Source: Hymenolepis diminuta
Lineage: Eukaryota > Platyhelminthes > Cestoda > Cyclophyllidea > Hymenolepididae
Direction of reading: 5' to 3'
Assembly: GCA_900708905.1 (NCBI GenBank)
Contig: CAADRB010000029.1
Coordinates: 471,924-535,923, forward strand
DNA: 64,000 nucleotides
Positions 1 to 13,576 of this stretch are shown here, piece by piece. Each line of letters opens with the position of its first letter. Position 1 is the stretch's first letter. Position numbers and translations under genes: made by a program. The notes below the pieces were generated by a model, which had not been told where the DNA came from, did no database searches, and was given only the letters and a program-made list of their open reading frames with translations.

Positions 1-3000
1 AAGAGGAAGGTATAAAAACTATCAATTCAATATTATAAAGTGATTATATTTACTTAAGGAAAGTTAAATTTCAGGGAAATATACAAATCAAGTTTCTTCT
101 TTCCCTCTGATTTATCATACTAGTATTGAATGAGTAATAATAAAAAAAAAGTGTTCTATCTTACCATGGGAATCATATTTAATTTATCTTAACAGGGACC
201 AAACAGATAAGATTATACTGGAATATTCGGCATTTATCCTTTTTAGAATTAAATGCTCGAAAGTATATTTCTAGAGGACTTGCTAACTCGAAGAAAGTTA
301 TTATCATGCTGCTTACATTGCCAAAGTAGATTAAAAAGCATAGTGGATATATTATAATTCCTTGCAAATTGTAGAATCGATGAGTCGATTAGTTTATTTA
401 TCACTTACTAACTGTGGCAAAACAGACCATTTTAATTTCCTGTCTTGGGATGCTTAATGGAAGAGAATCAAACTGAAAATAAAGTGAGAGTATCAAAAAT
501 CTCGCTTAATTGGATTTTATAAATTCAAATCATGCACTTTTCGTTCTTATATTCTTATAAGATGATTTTTCCCTTGATTCCTCATTGCATTATTGTTCAC
601 GCTGTCCATAAGTTACTGACCAATTGATTATACCCAAGAAGTAAAAGCCGATAAAATATCACAAAACCTGCGTACTCTAACTCATAGGCCTTCTCACTCT
701 TGCTCTATATTGTGACCATGCTGACTCGTATCTAATTCTCAGTTGGTGATATTTTTATTGGTCACTTATCGACGAACCATGGGCCCGCAACCATACAACT
801 CCCTTATTATACCTTCATTCGTCCCTGTATCTAAAAATCCGATTTATCCTAGTTCAGTAATGAAACCTTGTTTTTCTCCACTCGTTCCACTTCTGTTCCG
901 TCCTTCCTTCCCTCTCCCTCATTTCCACTTTCTAATACACCTTTCTCCGATCTAATTCTTCGTCCTTTTGCCTAAGAAAGGCTCTTGTACTCTGTTAGCC
1001 TTAGAAAGACCACTATTCCAATGGGTGGTATCTAGTCTTATTTGGTGGAGCTCTTAAAGGAGCCTTAAACTCGAGATTAGAGCTATATTACCATTATTCT
1101 TAACCTAAATTGGACTACTTTTCAGTCCTCTAATTTCAGAAGCTTCCCACTATTAAAAACTTGTGGAATATTTGGTCATGTCAAAAATTGCAATTGTCAG
1201 TTGAAAAATATCATTGGCGAACTTCATTAATTATTCCCGCAAATCATTTTGTCTACTGGTGCATTTTATTAATTAATGGAATATTAATAAATTAGATAAT
1301 ATGTTAATAGACTCGCGGTCTTGAAATTCTTCTATTTATTGTTTTATTATATATTATAATAGACATATATGTTTCTGATCTTAATGATGGGAAAAGGCAC
1401 ACCATACGTCACTTCAGAAATTTTAAGTTTCTACAATATCTACCTATAGCGGATACTACGTAAATAAGCGGCCTTAGAAGTCTAACTAGCTGAAGAAAAG
1501 TACAAATAGCCCCTAGCCGAGTCCTCTTATGTAAATGACTCCAAAATTGGTTAGGCTACATTCAAAGTAGCGAGAACACAGAAACACAGTATCGTATGCA
1601 GAGAGTTTTACTGTGCAAATACTCCATAATTGAGTGCAAACATTGATCGCTGATTGACTAAGAGGCATCTGCATGCACGTCCAGGCTTGCTTGACACATG
1701 ATCAGCAGTATGTCTCCAATGTCCAGAGTGTTCTAGCTCGTGCGAGATTCCTACGGTCAGCCTTGCTAGCGTTGTACGTTCTAAAGGGCTCCTCTTCTAG
1801 AGCGTTGTTAGGTAGCTAAACCGTCGGAAAAGGCTCAATAATTAGTTAATAGTAAAAAACAATAATAGTCATTGAACTATGACTGGCCGAATATGTACAT
1901 TAAAACTACTAATTACTCAATCAGTTCCTTTAATGTTTGAGAATAGTCATGAATTTTTTATGAAGATTCAGCGAAGCGATATAATACTGATTTGAAAACG
2001 ATTTCAGACAAATCTGGGATTGGCAAGATTCAAAAATACTGAAACTTTATTTTTAACTAATGGATAGACACTGAACCATCAGAAACATATTACTTTGTGT
2101 TCGATAATTGTATCTTATCATAAGGTGGATTTGTCTTCGCAGTTCCTCCCTTTAGAACTCGGTCCTATTACTATGACCGAATTATTAGCATTTCACATGA
2201 ATTTATCGTCTCTTCAAAAATTGTGTCAAATGGAATTCGCTTCTAGAATTGCATTTATTTGAGCGACCATTACTTCTTTTTTTTTGTTTAACTATCTAAT
2301 TAAAATAATTTAAACAAAGTATCCTATATGGATGGGTTGTATTGTGCACTCATTAAAAGTGTCCAAAGGGTGATTGATGCATTTTAAAGGGCAAAAACTG
2401 AAGAAATGAAATTACCGAATAAAGAGTAGAACATACACATACATATAATTAGATCAGGTTACAAAATGTGCTGGTCTGTTTCGTTCTCCATTTCACGAAC
2501 TCTGCAGTAAACTCGGGCAATTATACTTAAATATAATTATTTTACCGCTATCGAGTAATGTGAATGTGAAATATACAAGCAGTACCATCTAATGACTCTT
2601 TAGAATTGCAGAAGAGACAGATGTATCTAAACGCTCTCTTAAGTTGGATGCTTTCTGTCAATATTTTGTGAAATCAAACGAGACCACGAATCATACCAAG
2701 AATGAATGTATTAAAGAAGGAGAAAATTTCTTCAGTTGCTGTCATCGAATTTCGTTGTAAGCCTATGTTTAAAGTTATTTATGACTTTTAATCAAATATT
2801 ACACTAATTTTGGATATGAACGAAAATCGATGTGCTGATGGTCTTACCCAGATATTTTAATGATATTAGTGATAAGTTATATAAATAATTTACCAAATTT
2901 GCACCTTTATTGCTTGAATTATTTAATCAAATAGGTAAGAATAAGGAATCACCAGAAAATAGCAATGAGACAGAAGAATTTATTCACAAAAAATGGTAAA

Positions 3001-6000
3001 TGGAACATGAATGCAAAATATCACAACACCGATATTTTGTGACCACAAAAGTTCACTGATGGGACAACAATAAAAAGATAAGTTCAATTAATCCTTAAAA
3101 TGGGACACTATTTTACTTTTTTCAAAAAATGACAAAGTGGAGATAAGTCTCTAATTAAAATCTGGAAATTTTTAAGGTATAAATGGACTTCCAGCAATAT
3201 TATTTATTTCCTTATATCAGAATTTTGGCCTAAATAGAATTGCGAACGATAAGAACTTCTTTAAATTAACAAGAGAATTAGTAGAGAATTTAGAAGAGAA
3301 TTAAATGGAAGAGAAAATGCCAATACGGCAGTAATGACATTTAATCATCCATGGCGAATCCTGTAGTCTCAACAGGAACGAGAAACTTTATTTACTAGAG
3401 CGAAAACAAGATTTGTCAGATTTACTCACGCATAAATCCGGATTCAACCAGAGTGAAAAATGCAAATCAGAAATAGTAATGGGAAAATAATTGGGCTATA
3501 CAAAGGGGTAAACGAAAGACTGATAATTTAATAATTAAATAAACAAAAGGGCCTTATTAACTACTTCTTGACGATTCGTTCAAATAGTGAAAAGATTGTT
3601 GGATTTAATGTTATGTGGAAGGGTGAATTTTCACAGGATCACCAGTAACAGGAACCGAACCGTCATCAATTTAGGAGTTATCAAACGGCAGTTCCAAAAA
3701 GTAGAATACAAAGAGCTACGTCACCCAAAGTGTCTCGAATAAACCAAGATGAGAATTCTAGAGACTAATAGAGATAAGAAGTAGGCGTAAGAGCAGATAA
3801 CTGACAATCGTGGGTCTGCGTGTGTATATATGAGTGGAAATATAGAGGCAATTTTTACGAGTCAATTGGACCAGGATGCGTGTGAGGATATGGATGCAGA
3901 TGTCCTTTTAAATGAAACGGGACAGTTATAGAAAAAAATAGAATCAATAAACTCGTCTAGACATGACAGATGGGAGTTTGATTCAGAGGGATATAAAGGC
4001 AAAAAATCGACTTAGTTTCATAAAGAATGCGACTAAAGAGTAATTTTGGAAAACTTGAAGAGTCATCCTTCAAAATGAAGCTATTGAATTTAAAGATTTA
4101 GTTTTTTGTCCATTGTCTATGTAACAGCAGGCAAAGATAGCCAACATTTTCATTCGAGCTCCAAGGCAGAAAAAAGTTATGTTATACTGCATTTTTAAAC
4201 TGCACAGCTCGTTCAAATAAATTGTTACTTCTCGGAAAGTTCTACTAAAGATGGCGCACGACTGGTTATGAGTATAATGGTAGCGACCTTTGGTGAAATC
4301 AACTCTTAAAGAAGCCGTTATTTCTTTGATAATAGCACATCTCTCTGTATAACTTACATTATTTATCGAATAAGTGATTTAAGCACAAATCGTTATCATC
4401 CTCGAGCCATTTACAATGTTATTGCTAGGGCTTGTACAGTTAAATACCATAGAAAGTAATAAGAACATGAATCAAGCAATTAGTAGCTGAAACGTCAAAG
4501 TAATCGAAAACGTGTCTAGTGTAGAGAGGCGCACATTACCAGAAAAAAGGAAATTTGTTATTCGTACTGATTTATCTAAGTAGTTTAGTTCGTTATTCTG
4601 TGATTTTAAGGACAGATAGATGGCGTGATAATTGAAAAATAGTCTCATTATCTATAGGTTTAACTAATCATTAAATGGAGACGATTTAACCTTTTCAGTG
4701 TCTACTGCGCAAAAATGGCAAAAATGAAAGTACTTTACAAATTAAAGTCTAGTGACTTGCCCTGTTGTAATACTAAATATTTTGTTATATTTTAATGATT
4801 TGAAGTTCATTTGAAGGATAGGTAAGACTGTTCCTACTGCCCAAAAGATGGAAAAAGCTATCAATTTATGAATAAGGCGGCGAGACCTTCTGTTGACTCT
4901 TCAAACCTTTCAGGGTATAGCAGAAAACAAGATTTGTCTTACTTAGCCGTCTGTGAACACGGATGAAATCAGCTCGAAGCATGTAAAACAGATAAGGAAA
5001 TAACGGGATTAAATTAAAAGGGGTGTTAGCTAAAAAGGTAACCAAATAGGAGTCCACGAAATAAAGTTGTTTCATCGTAACTGGAGAAATTGCCGCAAAA
5101 TCTCCATCTTCAGAAATTTACCCCAACATTCGTTTTTTTATCATATTGATAAATTAAATTTCTAAGTTCGTTTATATTTTTATACGAAGCCAATGAGTAG
5201 CAAGAAATCGCATTTCTTCACTGTCGAGAGGATCGCCGATTTACAAACACAATGATTAACAGCGACCTTAAATGTCTAATTTCCGGGTGTTTTATGCCTT
5301 ACAAAAGGTAGGTTTAAATGTGGTATATCAGAATGTTATCTCTAATGTTGAAGATAAATATATAGCCGGTCTATTTTTGAGTTTTGTTTTGAGTATGATG
5401 GTTTGGGTCGCTCTGTATTGTGATGTTTTCGAGTTGCATTTGTGACTAATGCAATTTATTAAGAAATCTAAGAGACGGTTACAGAATCCTACAAAGAAGA
5501 GCAGATCATAACAGTTTTGGCGAAACAGTCATCAAATTACGCGGTGTGGAAGCCCGAATGCATTCAATCGTGACAAACATCTTCACCCTGATGAATTTCT
5601 CAACCTTGACACATGATTCTGAAGACTACCCGAAAAGTAGATAAATTTCATCAACATGGTGTTCTCGATACTGTGATATATATGAAAACAGCATATCAGA
5701 TCTCCCTCACATCCTTTGAATTACCATCCTGCGTCGTAAATTTAGCAGAAGCGACCAAAATCTAACTTCATCCTATCTTCGACCGGTGGATCCTACCGAC
5801 CTAATTTACAAAAATGCTATCAGTTATGACTTTAAGTGCATGTCTAAAGTGGAGGTAAAAATTTTGTAATTTGAAATCTCACTTCATGGAACATACTTGC
5901 AGCCATTCAGGATGACTAAGCTGGAGTATACCAAAAGAAATATGCAAAAGGAGACGAAAGATATGTAAATCGGGTTTTTCTTGTTTATAGGATAGAGTTA

Positions 6001-7340
6001 TGTAAAAAGGAACTCGTATACATTAAAAGTACACAAACCGATGATCTCTAAGGAAATATGGTTCTTCTGATTTCAAGAGTCTCGTTTCAATTGCTATTTG
6101 TTAAACTAGAATTTCTTATTAGGGAGGTTACTTCTGTACTCAAACTGAGTATTGAAAAGTGACTTTTTAAGTGGACTTGAGAGCCATTTTACTTGAAATA
6201 CTTAATGCACTGTTATTTGTCATCCCGATCAACACTATTTCAACTTAAATAGATATTGTTTCATAAACTAGTCATATCAGGCATATCATTTAAATAGTTC
6301 TCTGATAGCAAAAGTGTTTGTCAAAAATATAATTCTGCTGAGTTCGCCCTAAATTCATTGTTGTATTGGGTATAAAATAGGAATTTAAAATATTCTAATT
6401 AACGACGACACTGATGATTCTATTATAATAATTTATAGAATCTGCATAAAAATTCACGCTTAAGCCCTCAAAATGTTTACATATATTATTAAACGAAATT
6501 ATGACTTAAATTTAATAAATTGCACAACATGACTTTTGGCGAATTCAGAATATATACGTAACGGAATGTGTCCGATCAGGTTCTTAAATTAACGGTCGAA
6601 TCATTGAATAGGAATGGTAAAACTTGATGGTTTGATGAATCTGTAAACTCGTATACTATATTAGTAAGATCAAAAGATCAGATTCATAATTATAAATTGT
6701 GAAACCTCATGTCTCAATATCTTTATCAAAAATAGATAATGAAATGCAGTTTTGGTTTCTCGATTCTAATTTACCTCTCTTTTTCGTTTTCTAATCAATT
6801 TTTTTTATTACATTTACATTTAGATAATTTTCAACGCTTTCAACAAATAAAGTAATAATAAATGGCGATACGAGATAATTGTTTAATTTTTCATGATAAA
6901 AATGTGTTTGTGTAAATTTTCCTTAGTGATATTTAATTTAAAAGCGTTTTAGAGACTTAAGTACTCCAATTTTAGTACAAAATAGATAGGAAATGTGTTT
7001 ATCGTTTAAACCTATTGACAAACTTGAAAATTGTACAAATCTCTGTCCAGTCGTCGTTGCATTTTTCTATTGGTTGGTCTTGTACCTTTTTAGTGTTTTC
7101 AAATATAGGTTATAAAAATTTATATGCATCTTGTTTTGACATACTTTACGTTCATTATTTAGTAATAAAGTATCTTGTATTTAAATAAGTTGAAATTTTC
7201 AGATTAAATACTAGCGATTAAATCTCAAATTTTGTAAGAAATTAATGTAACATTCTTTGAAATTTACTCTTTTCAATTTATGTATACAATTTAGTGTGAG
7301 TTAAAATAGTTTTACGTCTCTTCTGGTTTTAGATTTAAAT
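1..7340. other. Intergenic region upstream of SLC35B1
   Basis: I find no convincing gene in these 7.3 kb. The open frames are short, AT-rich or pyrimidine-rich and show no recognisable domain or splice pattern. The stretch about 1560-1840 is less AT-rich than its surroundings and could be an old element, but it has no ORF I can identify. A dispersed repeat lies near 3810-4055 (listed separately). The last bases before the gene contain a pyrimidine-rich acceptor (AG at 7331-7332). Confidence 0.6.
3810..4055 (+). repeat. Dispersed repeat, copy A
   Basis: This stretch aligns by eye, in the same orientation, with 47350-47600. Shared blocks include GTCTGCG, GAGTGGAAATA, AATGAAACGGGAC, GACAGATGGG and GAGTAATTTTGGAAA, in the same order with similar spacing. 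It is clearly a diverged dispersed repeat. I see no terminal repeats or coding capacity, so its class is unknown. Confidence 0.6.
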
Positions 7341-8716
7341 ATGTCAGATCACAATAACTCAGTTGGTTTTTTAATATTTTGTGCATTTGGAGTATTTTGT
7401 TCATACTTTCTATATGGAATACTTCAAGAGGCGATGTAAGTCGAACATACGCTCTATCTTATTGGAGTTCATAGAACAAAGACCAAGTACGGTCCAACCC
7501 AGGAATCTTTCAGATATATCCTATCAGTTTTACTTATACAATGTCTTATTAATGCTCTCTTCGCAAAAATCGGTATTTCGTTGTTTTATACCTTATAATT
7601 TTTTTCGATAGCTCTTAAAGTCAAGCTTGAACCAGAAGTAAAGAAAGTAGCCACAAAGGACTATGCTTTATGCGCCTTGAGTTATATCGGTGCAATGTTT
7701 AGTAGTAATACTAGTCTTCATTATGTAGACTACCCAACTCAAGTTGTTGGAAAGTCTATCAAACCTATACCTGTGATGCTTTTGAGTGTCATCTGGGCTC
7801 GAAAGCGGTATCCACTTAGGAGATATCTGTTTGTCGGAATGATTACTGCCGGTGTGATTTTGTTTATGTACAAGGGTAATTCATCCAAAAATGGTGCCTC
7901 TGATGGTTTGGGATGGGGCCACCTCCTTTTGGTAAGAGTCTTTGTTTTGCTGTTTATTTCTATATTTGGGCAGTCGCCTAGTATTTTCTTGTCTTCTTTC
8001 AGCTTGTTTCTTTAACTTTGGATGGTTTTACTGGTGGAATGCAGGAGGACTTCCGATCTCGAACCCACGTTGGACCGTACTCACTGATGATGAAGCTTAA
8101 CCTTTGGTCGGTGTTGTATCTTTGGTTTGGTGCGTCACATTTTGTCTAGACTTAAATTATGAAACTGTAAGATCACCATGTTAAAATATCTATGTTCAAC
8201 TGTTTGCTCACCATGTTAATCTGACTGCAGTTAAAGCCTTTACTACAGTTAAACATTCCCTTTTTATCTAATTTAGGTGTCGTTGCAAATAATGAGCTGT
8301 TCGCCTTTCTGATTTTCATCAAATCATATCCATTTGTTCTTGTAAATATCCTTCTCTTTGGGATTGTCAGTGCAGTTGGACAGGTAGGTTTCTCAAGCGC
8401 TTTAATAAAATAACTATAATCTTGTATCGTTTGTTTCTTCTTTTTCAAGATGTTCATCTACACAATGATCATCAATTTTGGGTCCTTGATGTGCTCAATT
8501 GTGACAACTACGCGAAAGTTCTTCACAGTTCTCGCATCAATAGCACTCTTTGGGCATGCGATATCAACTCAACAGATTCTCGGTGCAGCGCTGGTTTTCA
8601 GTGGCCTTTTGGCTGATCAGATTATGGGTAAGGATAAGCGCAAGAAGCAAAATGAGGTTGAGACTTCTCATAAAGAGTTTGGACTATCTGAAGACGCAAG
8701 ACTGAAGGAAGAGTAG
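7341..8716 (+). CDS. SLC35B1: Solute carrier family 35 member B1 (ER nucleotide transporter)
   Basis: Six exons: 7341-7435, 7475-7572, 7612-7931, 8003-8129, 8277-8383, 8450-8716 (1014 nt, 337 aa); introns 39, 39, 71, 147 and 66 bp, all GT-AG and all in phase. The protein is a multi-pass membrane transporter that follows human SLC35B1 end to end. Diagnostic stretches are YGILQE near the N-terminus, SYIGAMFSSNTSLHYV, YPTQVVGKSIKPIPVMLL, LTLDGFTGGMQ and CSIVTTTRKFFT near the C-terminus. Family knowledge: SLC35B1 sits in the ER membrane and exchanges ATP for ADP; older annotations call it UDP-galactose transporter-related. The C-terminus is charged (ends RLKEE) and lacks a KKxx signal. The start is the only Met giving this N-terminus; a TTTTAG acceptor lies 8 nt upstream, suggesting a trans-spliced or 5'-UTR-spliced leader. 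No neighbour lies within 4.8 kb. Confidence 0.95.
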
Positions 8717-11700
8717 ATAGTATATCACTGTTCTTTTTTTCTCAATTTTGGATAATAATATATGCCTTTATTTTGGTGGGAATGCTTAAGAATGCTACAA
8801 ATATAAAGCATCAGCATGATTTTAAAAGTATAAATGGCCATAACATTTCTTAGAAAGAACACATAAATGCTAGGCCTATGCATCCTTGAATCTTCTTTTA
8901 ATGTAAGAAGTCCTGTCATGAGTGCAATATTGCCTAACTGTTATCCAATTAATTGTTAAAATTGCTTCGAAATATGCAGCGATTTTAAAGGATGAGAGAA
9001 GCAGTAAAGTAAATTAGTCAGTACAAGACTGAATGATTGTTCTGCACTAAATTCATTTTAGGGATTGGGCGATCAGACTAGCTTTCGCTTGTCTGTACAG
9101 CTACTTTCAGTAATACATATTTCATGAAATAAAATTTATACGTGGCGATTTAAGACATGGGAACTATTGCATTTAAGCTTCCTTTCCCGACCTTTATAAG
9201 TGAGTTTTTTGGTAAGGTCTCACATTTTCAATCGATAATTTCATCTTCGATCGCTGATCCCTTAGGTTTCTACCGACGTGGATCGTTTCTCCAGAACTAA
9301 ATAATTTTTAAAAAAATAAAATGATCGCAATTTTAGTACATGTAGAATGATGCATATGAATCTCATTCAGGCCTAAAGAAAATATTCTACTCGATTTCTT
9401 AGTGTGCTCTTTTGTAGATTCTAAAGAATTTTGCAGTATTTCTTTATGGGGAAAATTCAGCTCTGATTTCAAGAAGAATTTTTAGGAATTAAGTTTGGAA
9501 GGTGAATTTGGGTGTGTTAAATATTGATAGATTGGAAATCATGTTGAGATGTAAGTAATTCGGATTATTGCTCGTATTATTATGACCGCATCTGTTCCTC
9601 AAATGTCATTTGGAATACTACGTAGACTGAACAGTAGAGAATATTGTCATATAACATTCTCTCCTTTGGCGCCTAGGATTAACATGGCAAAATCATAAGC
9701 AAGTATCAATGCAGGGTCTCATTTGCTTCTCCTCATATTGAAGTAATGTTCCTTTATTGTTCCAGCAAGTCACACTAAAAACAATTTAAATCTTTGATGT
9801 AGCTGGAAAATGAGGTTAAGAAAGTGATTTCACTGTTATGTCTAGAATTAAGGAATTTTCTGAATTTAGTAAATGTTTCTTTTAGAACTCATTCACATAT
9901 CAATGAGAGTTCAGTTAATTATTTTATAGCGATGGTCGCATTGCTTGCTCTAAAGCGGATTTCAATTAAACACACAGAACTTGAAACAGTCTGTGGTCTT
10001 ATTATTATAAATCACTATCAAAGAAAATGATCTTAATGGAAGTATAATAGAGCATGATCTCATTTGATGTCTCGGTATAACCGATTTGACCTATAGTACG
10101 TAAAGTCTGAATATTTTTAATGAGTTCTCACACATTTTAGAAGAGGTGTATGTTATGTCCTTGGACGCCTCCGTAGGCAGTTAACAGTGGAGGTGTACCG
10201 TGTACAAACAGGTGTCTAGTCTCTGGCCCATAGACATTCTTCAAGATATCCCTCTTTAATTTCACAACAAATAGAACAGATAGATTTGGAAAGCAGGCTT
10301 ATTGGCAGTAACCTTGTAAGTGAGAGAAAAACAAAGGCGAATGAGATGGATAGTATTTTCTGATGTGATAGCAATTCAGATAGAATCTATGTTAGAAGGT
10401 CGAGAATTCATAGCCCCAGGATTAACGTAAATAGTAGGATATATTCGGACACCGCGGAAATGAAGAGAGTTCTGTAGGATACTGCAATTTAGCATCCAGA
10501 GATTTCCGATGTAATTTAACAACCCAAAATATAGGTGTACGGATCGGGGGCGCATGATAGTTCTGTATATGAGCTTGAGGTTACATCAGGAAATAAAGGT
10601 CGTAAAGTTCTGCAAGGAAGACATTACAATAATCCTTCAGATCAAGTAGGTTGCAAACCCTTTTTATTTCATTTATTTCCCATGGCAGAATTAAAAAGCT
10701 TTTCATCATGGGAAAAGCATCTGATCAAATAGGAATTATAAGTTATAAAGAGGGAGTTTATATTTAAAAAAAAGAAATGAGAGTTAGGGATTGAGGAGAA
10801 GCCTACTTCATTTGAGCTCTAAAATTATTAGGTCAACTGCTGTTTCAAGTTGAAGTTCTTCACACTTATACTTATTTTTCACCATTTTGCCATTCTCTTT
10901 TCGCCCAACTCCTGTAACAGCTGTCCACTGGACAAAGAAGTCTACCAGTTGGCGGATTATCATTGGGCTTTTGGTGATCGATCTGCCAGTGCCTCCTCAT
11001 CTCACTTTCAAAGAATTGATGACATCGCAGATCTAAGTACATTTTTATCCTTTTTCGTACACCTTTAAGTCGTGTTTGATGTTCGATAATGCGAGGAGTA
11101 GAATTCTTTGTAGGGTTCATCCAACTTTGCCTTCTTTCTCGCCGAACACAAGTTTAACATCCGCTTGAGGTCGTTTTATCCAACTCTTTGTTTTTGCAGA
11201 TTTAGGGGCACCTACCTTTAATGATTTAAATCTTAATAGCACTTCTCTGTGATGATTCGCCCCTAGATTGGACCATCAATTTTGTGGTTTTGCGGCAAAG
11301 TTTCTCTTTTTCTGCTATAGCTTAGACACTAATTTGCCCATTGCTGTACAATTTTAACATCATTCTTCAAGCAGTGTTCTATTATCATCTACCTTACGAT
11401 AGAAAACTTTCGATAAGCGGTACAGAAGGACTGGTTCGATTAATGTTTTCAATATCTGACAGCATGTTAACTGATACATTTTCCATCTTAGAATTGGTCT
11501 AGGTTTCACCAGCCGCCGTTTGGGCTTTGTGATATTTAACTGTACAGCATCATCGGCAAGACGTTTATCATTCACCTGGAAGAGGAGGAATAAATGTTCT
11601 TTAAGGTAATTGACGTTAGGGGAAATTTAAAACTTTTTGCAACTGTGGTATTATAGACCTAGCTCATAAAGTCAGCCTTACTTAACTACTCAATCTATTT

Positions 11701-13576
11701 TCACTTTGAGATAACTGAAAATTATAGTTTCAAAGATCCTTCATTATGACGCCACTGAAGATTTCCTTTGATTATTTTTCAAGATAATTTTTGTCATAAG
11801 ATGCCGGTGGGATGTTCTAATCAAACACGTCTGGTTGCTTTGATAAAATTATCACATTTCCAAGAAAACGAAATAATGTACATTAATCGACTACACGTTT
11901 GTAGTATCTGCGTGCTTTGACTCTGTTTACCCGAACACTCACTCATGCCCTTACGATAATCGTCGCTGGTAGTGTGGTATATTAACGCACATTAAATAGA
12001 TAAAGCAAATAAATATGGAAAGGCGTAAAGTCTATAAGACGTATGAATAAGAGGAGGTGGCTTCCCAATTGGCCCCTCTGCGTACAGACGTGCGCCTCAG
12101 TTTGGTCAGGTAAGGTTGCGATTCTACTTTTAACCAAACTTGGGCTTGTACTCTTAATGAGCAAAGAACACGAATGCGTTCACCTGCCTTGTCGCACCCC
12201 ATTTCGCCTCTTTTTCACAATCCAGATTGCCCTTGTACTGACGTTCCTTTTCTCTTCCTATTTCTTCCTCTTTCTCCTTCTATTCGTTCCCAATTAACCA
12301 ATTCACGTTTGTTCAATCCAACCCTCGGTCTTCTCACTCATTAAAGACTATTGTTCCTGCTATAGCCATCAGATGTCTATCAACACCCGGCGATTAGAAG
12401 TGATTGACTGGCGATAAGATCTCCACTATAATGTCCACAGGCGGTCCCGCTGTGTGTTTGTGTTTACACATAGATGTTAATCATCACACCAAGACATCGA
12501 CAACGAGGCATGACTGACGTCTAACAGAGAAATGTCTTGTATATAAACCTAATTTACTATTTAATAGAATAGTATGGCTTGTCTACCACCTTCGAACTGA
12601 TCTGACGACATGAATGACTTGACCTATTCCATCAAATCGATCGATGTGGCCTCGATAGACCTCAACGTTATAACAGTATTGGTTTTACAAACCTTGTAAA
12701 TATGGCTGCAGACTCTAAGATGCCAGTTAAAGGCAATAAAATATTTAATCAACTCCTATCTTCTGTACTCTAAGATAGAAAAATTTTGCCATTTATGAAA
12801 ATGGATTGGAATTAGTTTTCAAGGGAGAAAAAGTCCGGGAAAAGGTAACATGACTTTACTATTTACTACATAAAAATTATGAATGTTGAAAATTGTATAC
12901 TGAGACTTATTATCTTTATAACTCTATAAAGATGTACATTGCCGTCTATCATTAACTGAACTTGAAATTAAACGTGAGGTTGAGGTAGTAAAAACTAGTT
13001 TTTGCTACTGATGGCCGGCATCAATCATCTTCAGAGCTGAGGAGATATGCTAAAATATCTAAGAAATTGAGTTTTTGAGACAGATAGATTTCAGTCGCAG
13101 CCCCAGTTATAGTGAACTATACAGTTACACGAAGAAACTCCACAAATTCTATTTCGTTCCCTCTATTAGTTATTACATCGAAATCAGTAAAATCCTTTAC
13201 TAACCTATTTACTCGATGTTACTTTTGATCAAATGGTTTAAAAGAACTGATGACAGGTGAACGTCATATTTCGTCACTCTCCTCGTCATGACAATCAGTT
13301 GTTAATGTTTTTAATTATTTGAAATTCTGTTCTTAAATTGATAATATAAATAATTTCTTTATTACCGCTATTTGTGATGAAGTAATACACTGCAGACATA
13401 ACATTGTAAGTTCAACCATAATGTTAAACATTTTAATCTAGGATATACAAAAAAAGGACAAATAACTCAAAAATTATTTTTTAAATCAAATTTTTAGATG
13501 TTTTAATACTCTAAGGTCACATAGACTTTATGAAAATACTTCACTGGCAGTAGTTCATTAGGTTGTAACGGTTGAC
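8717..13576. other. Intergenic spacer between SLC35B1 and PCID2
   Basis: No gene recognised in 4.9 kb on either strand. Open frames near 10850-11120 and 11360-11575 (minus strand), and 12043-12297 (plus strand), are short and match no family I know. The region around 10140-10240 and 10870-11600 is less AT-rich and may be old transposon debris, but no RT, integrase or transposase motif can be read. Confidence 0.5.

Noticed and set aside
10872..11575. Minus-strand frames possibly from a retrotransposon (LADDAVQLN)
   Set aside because: The ADD string alone is not a reverse transcriptase; neighbouring RT motifs cannot be found in any frame.
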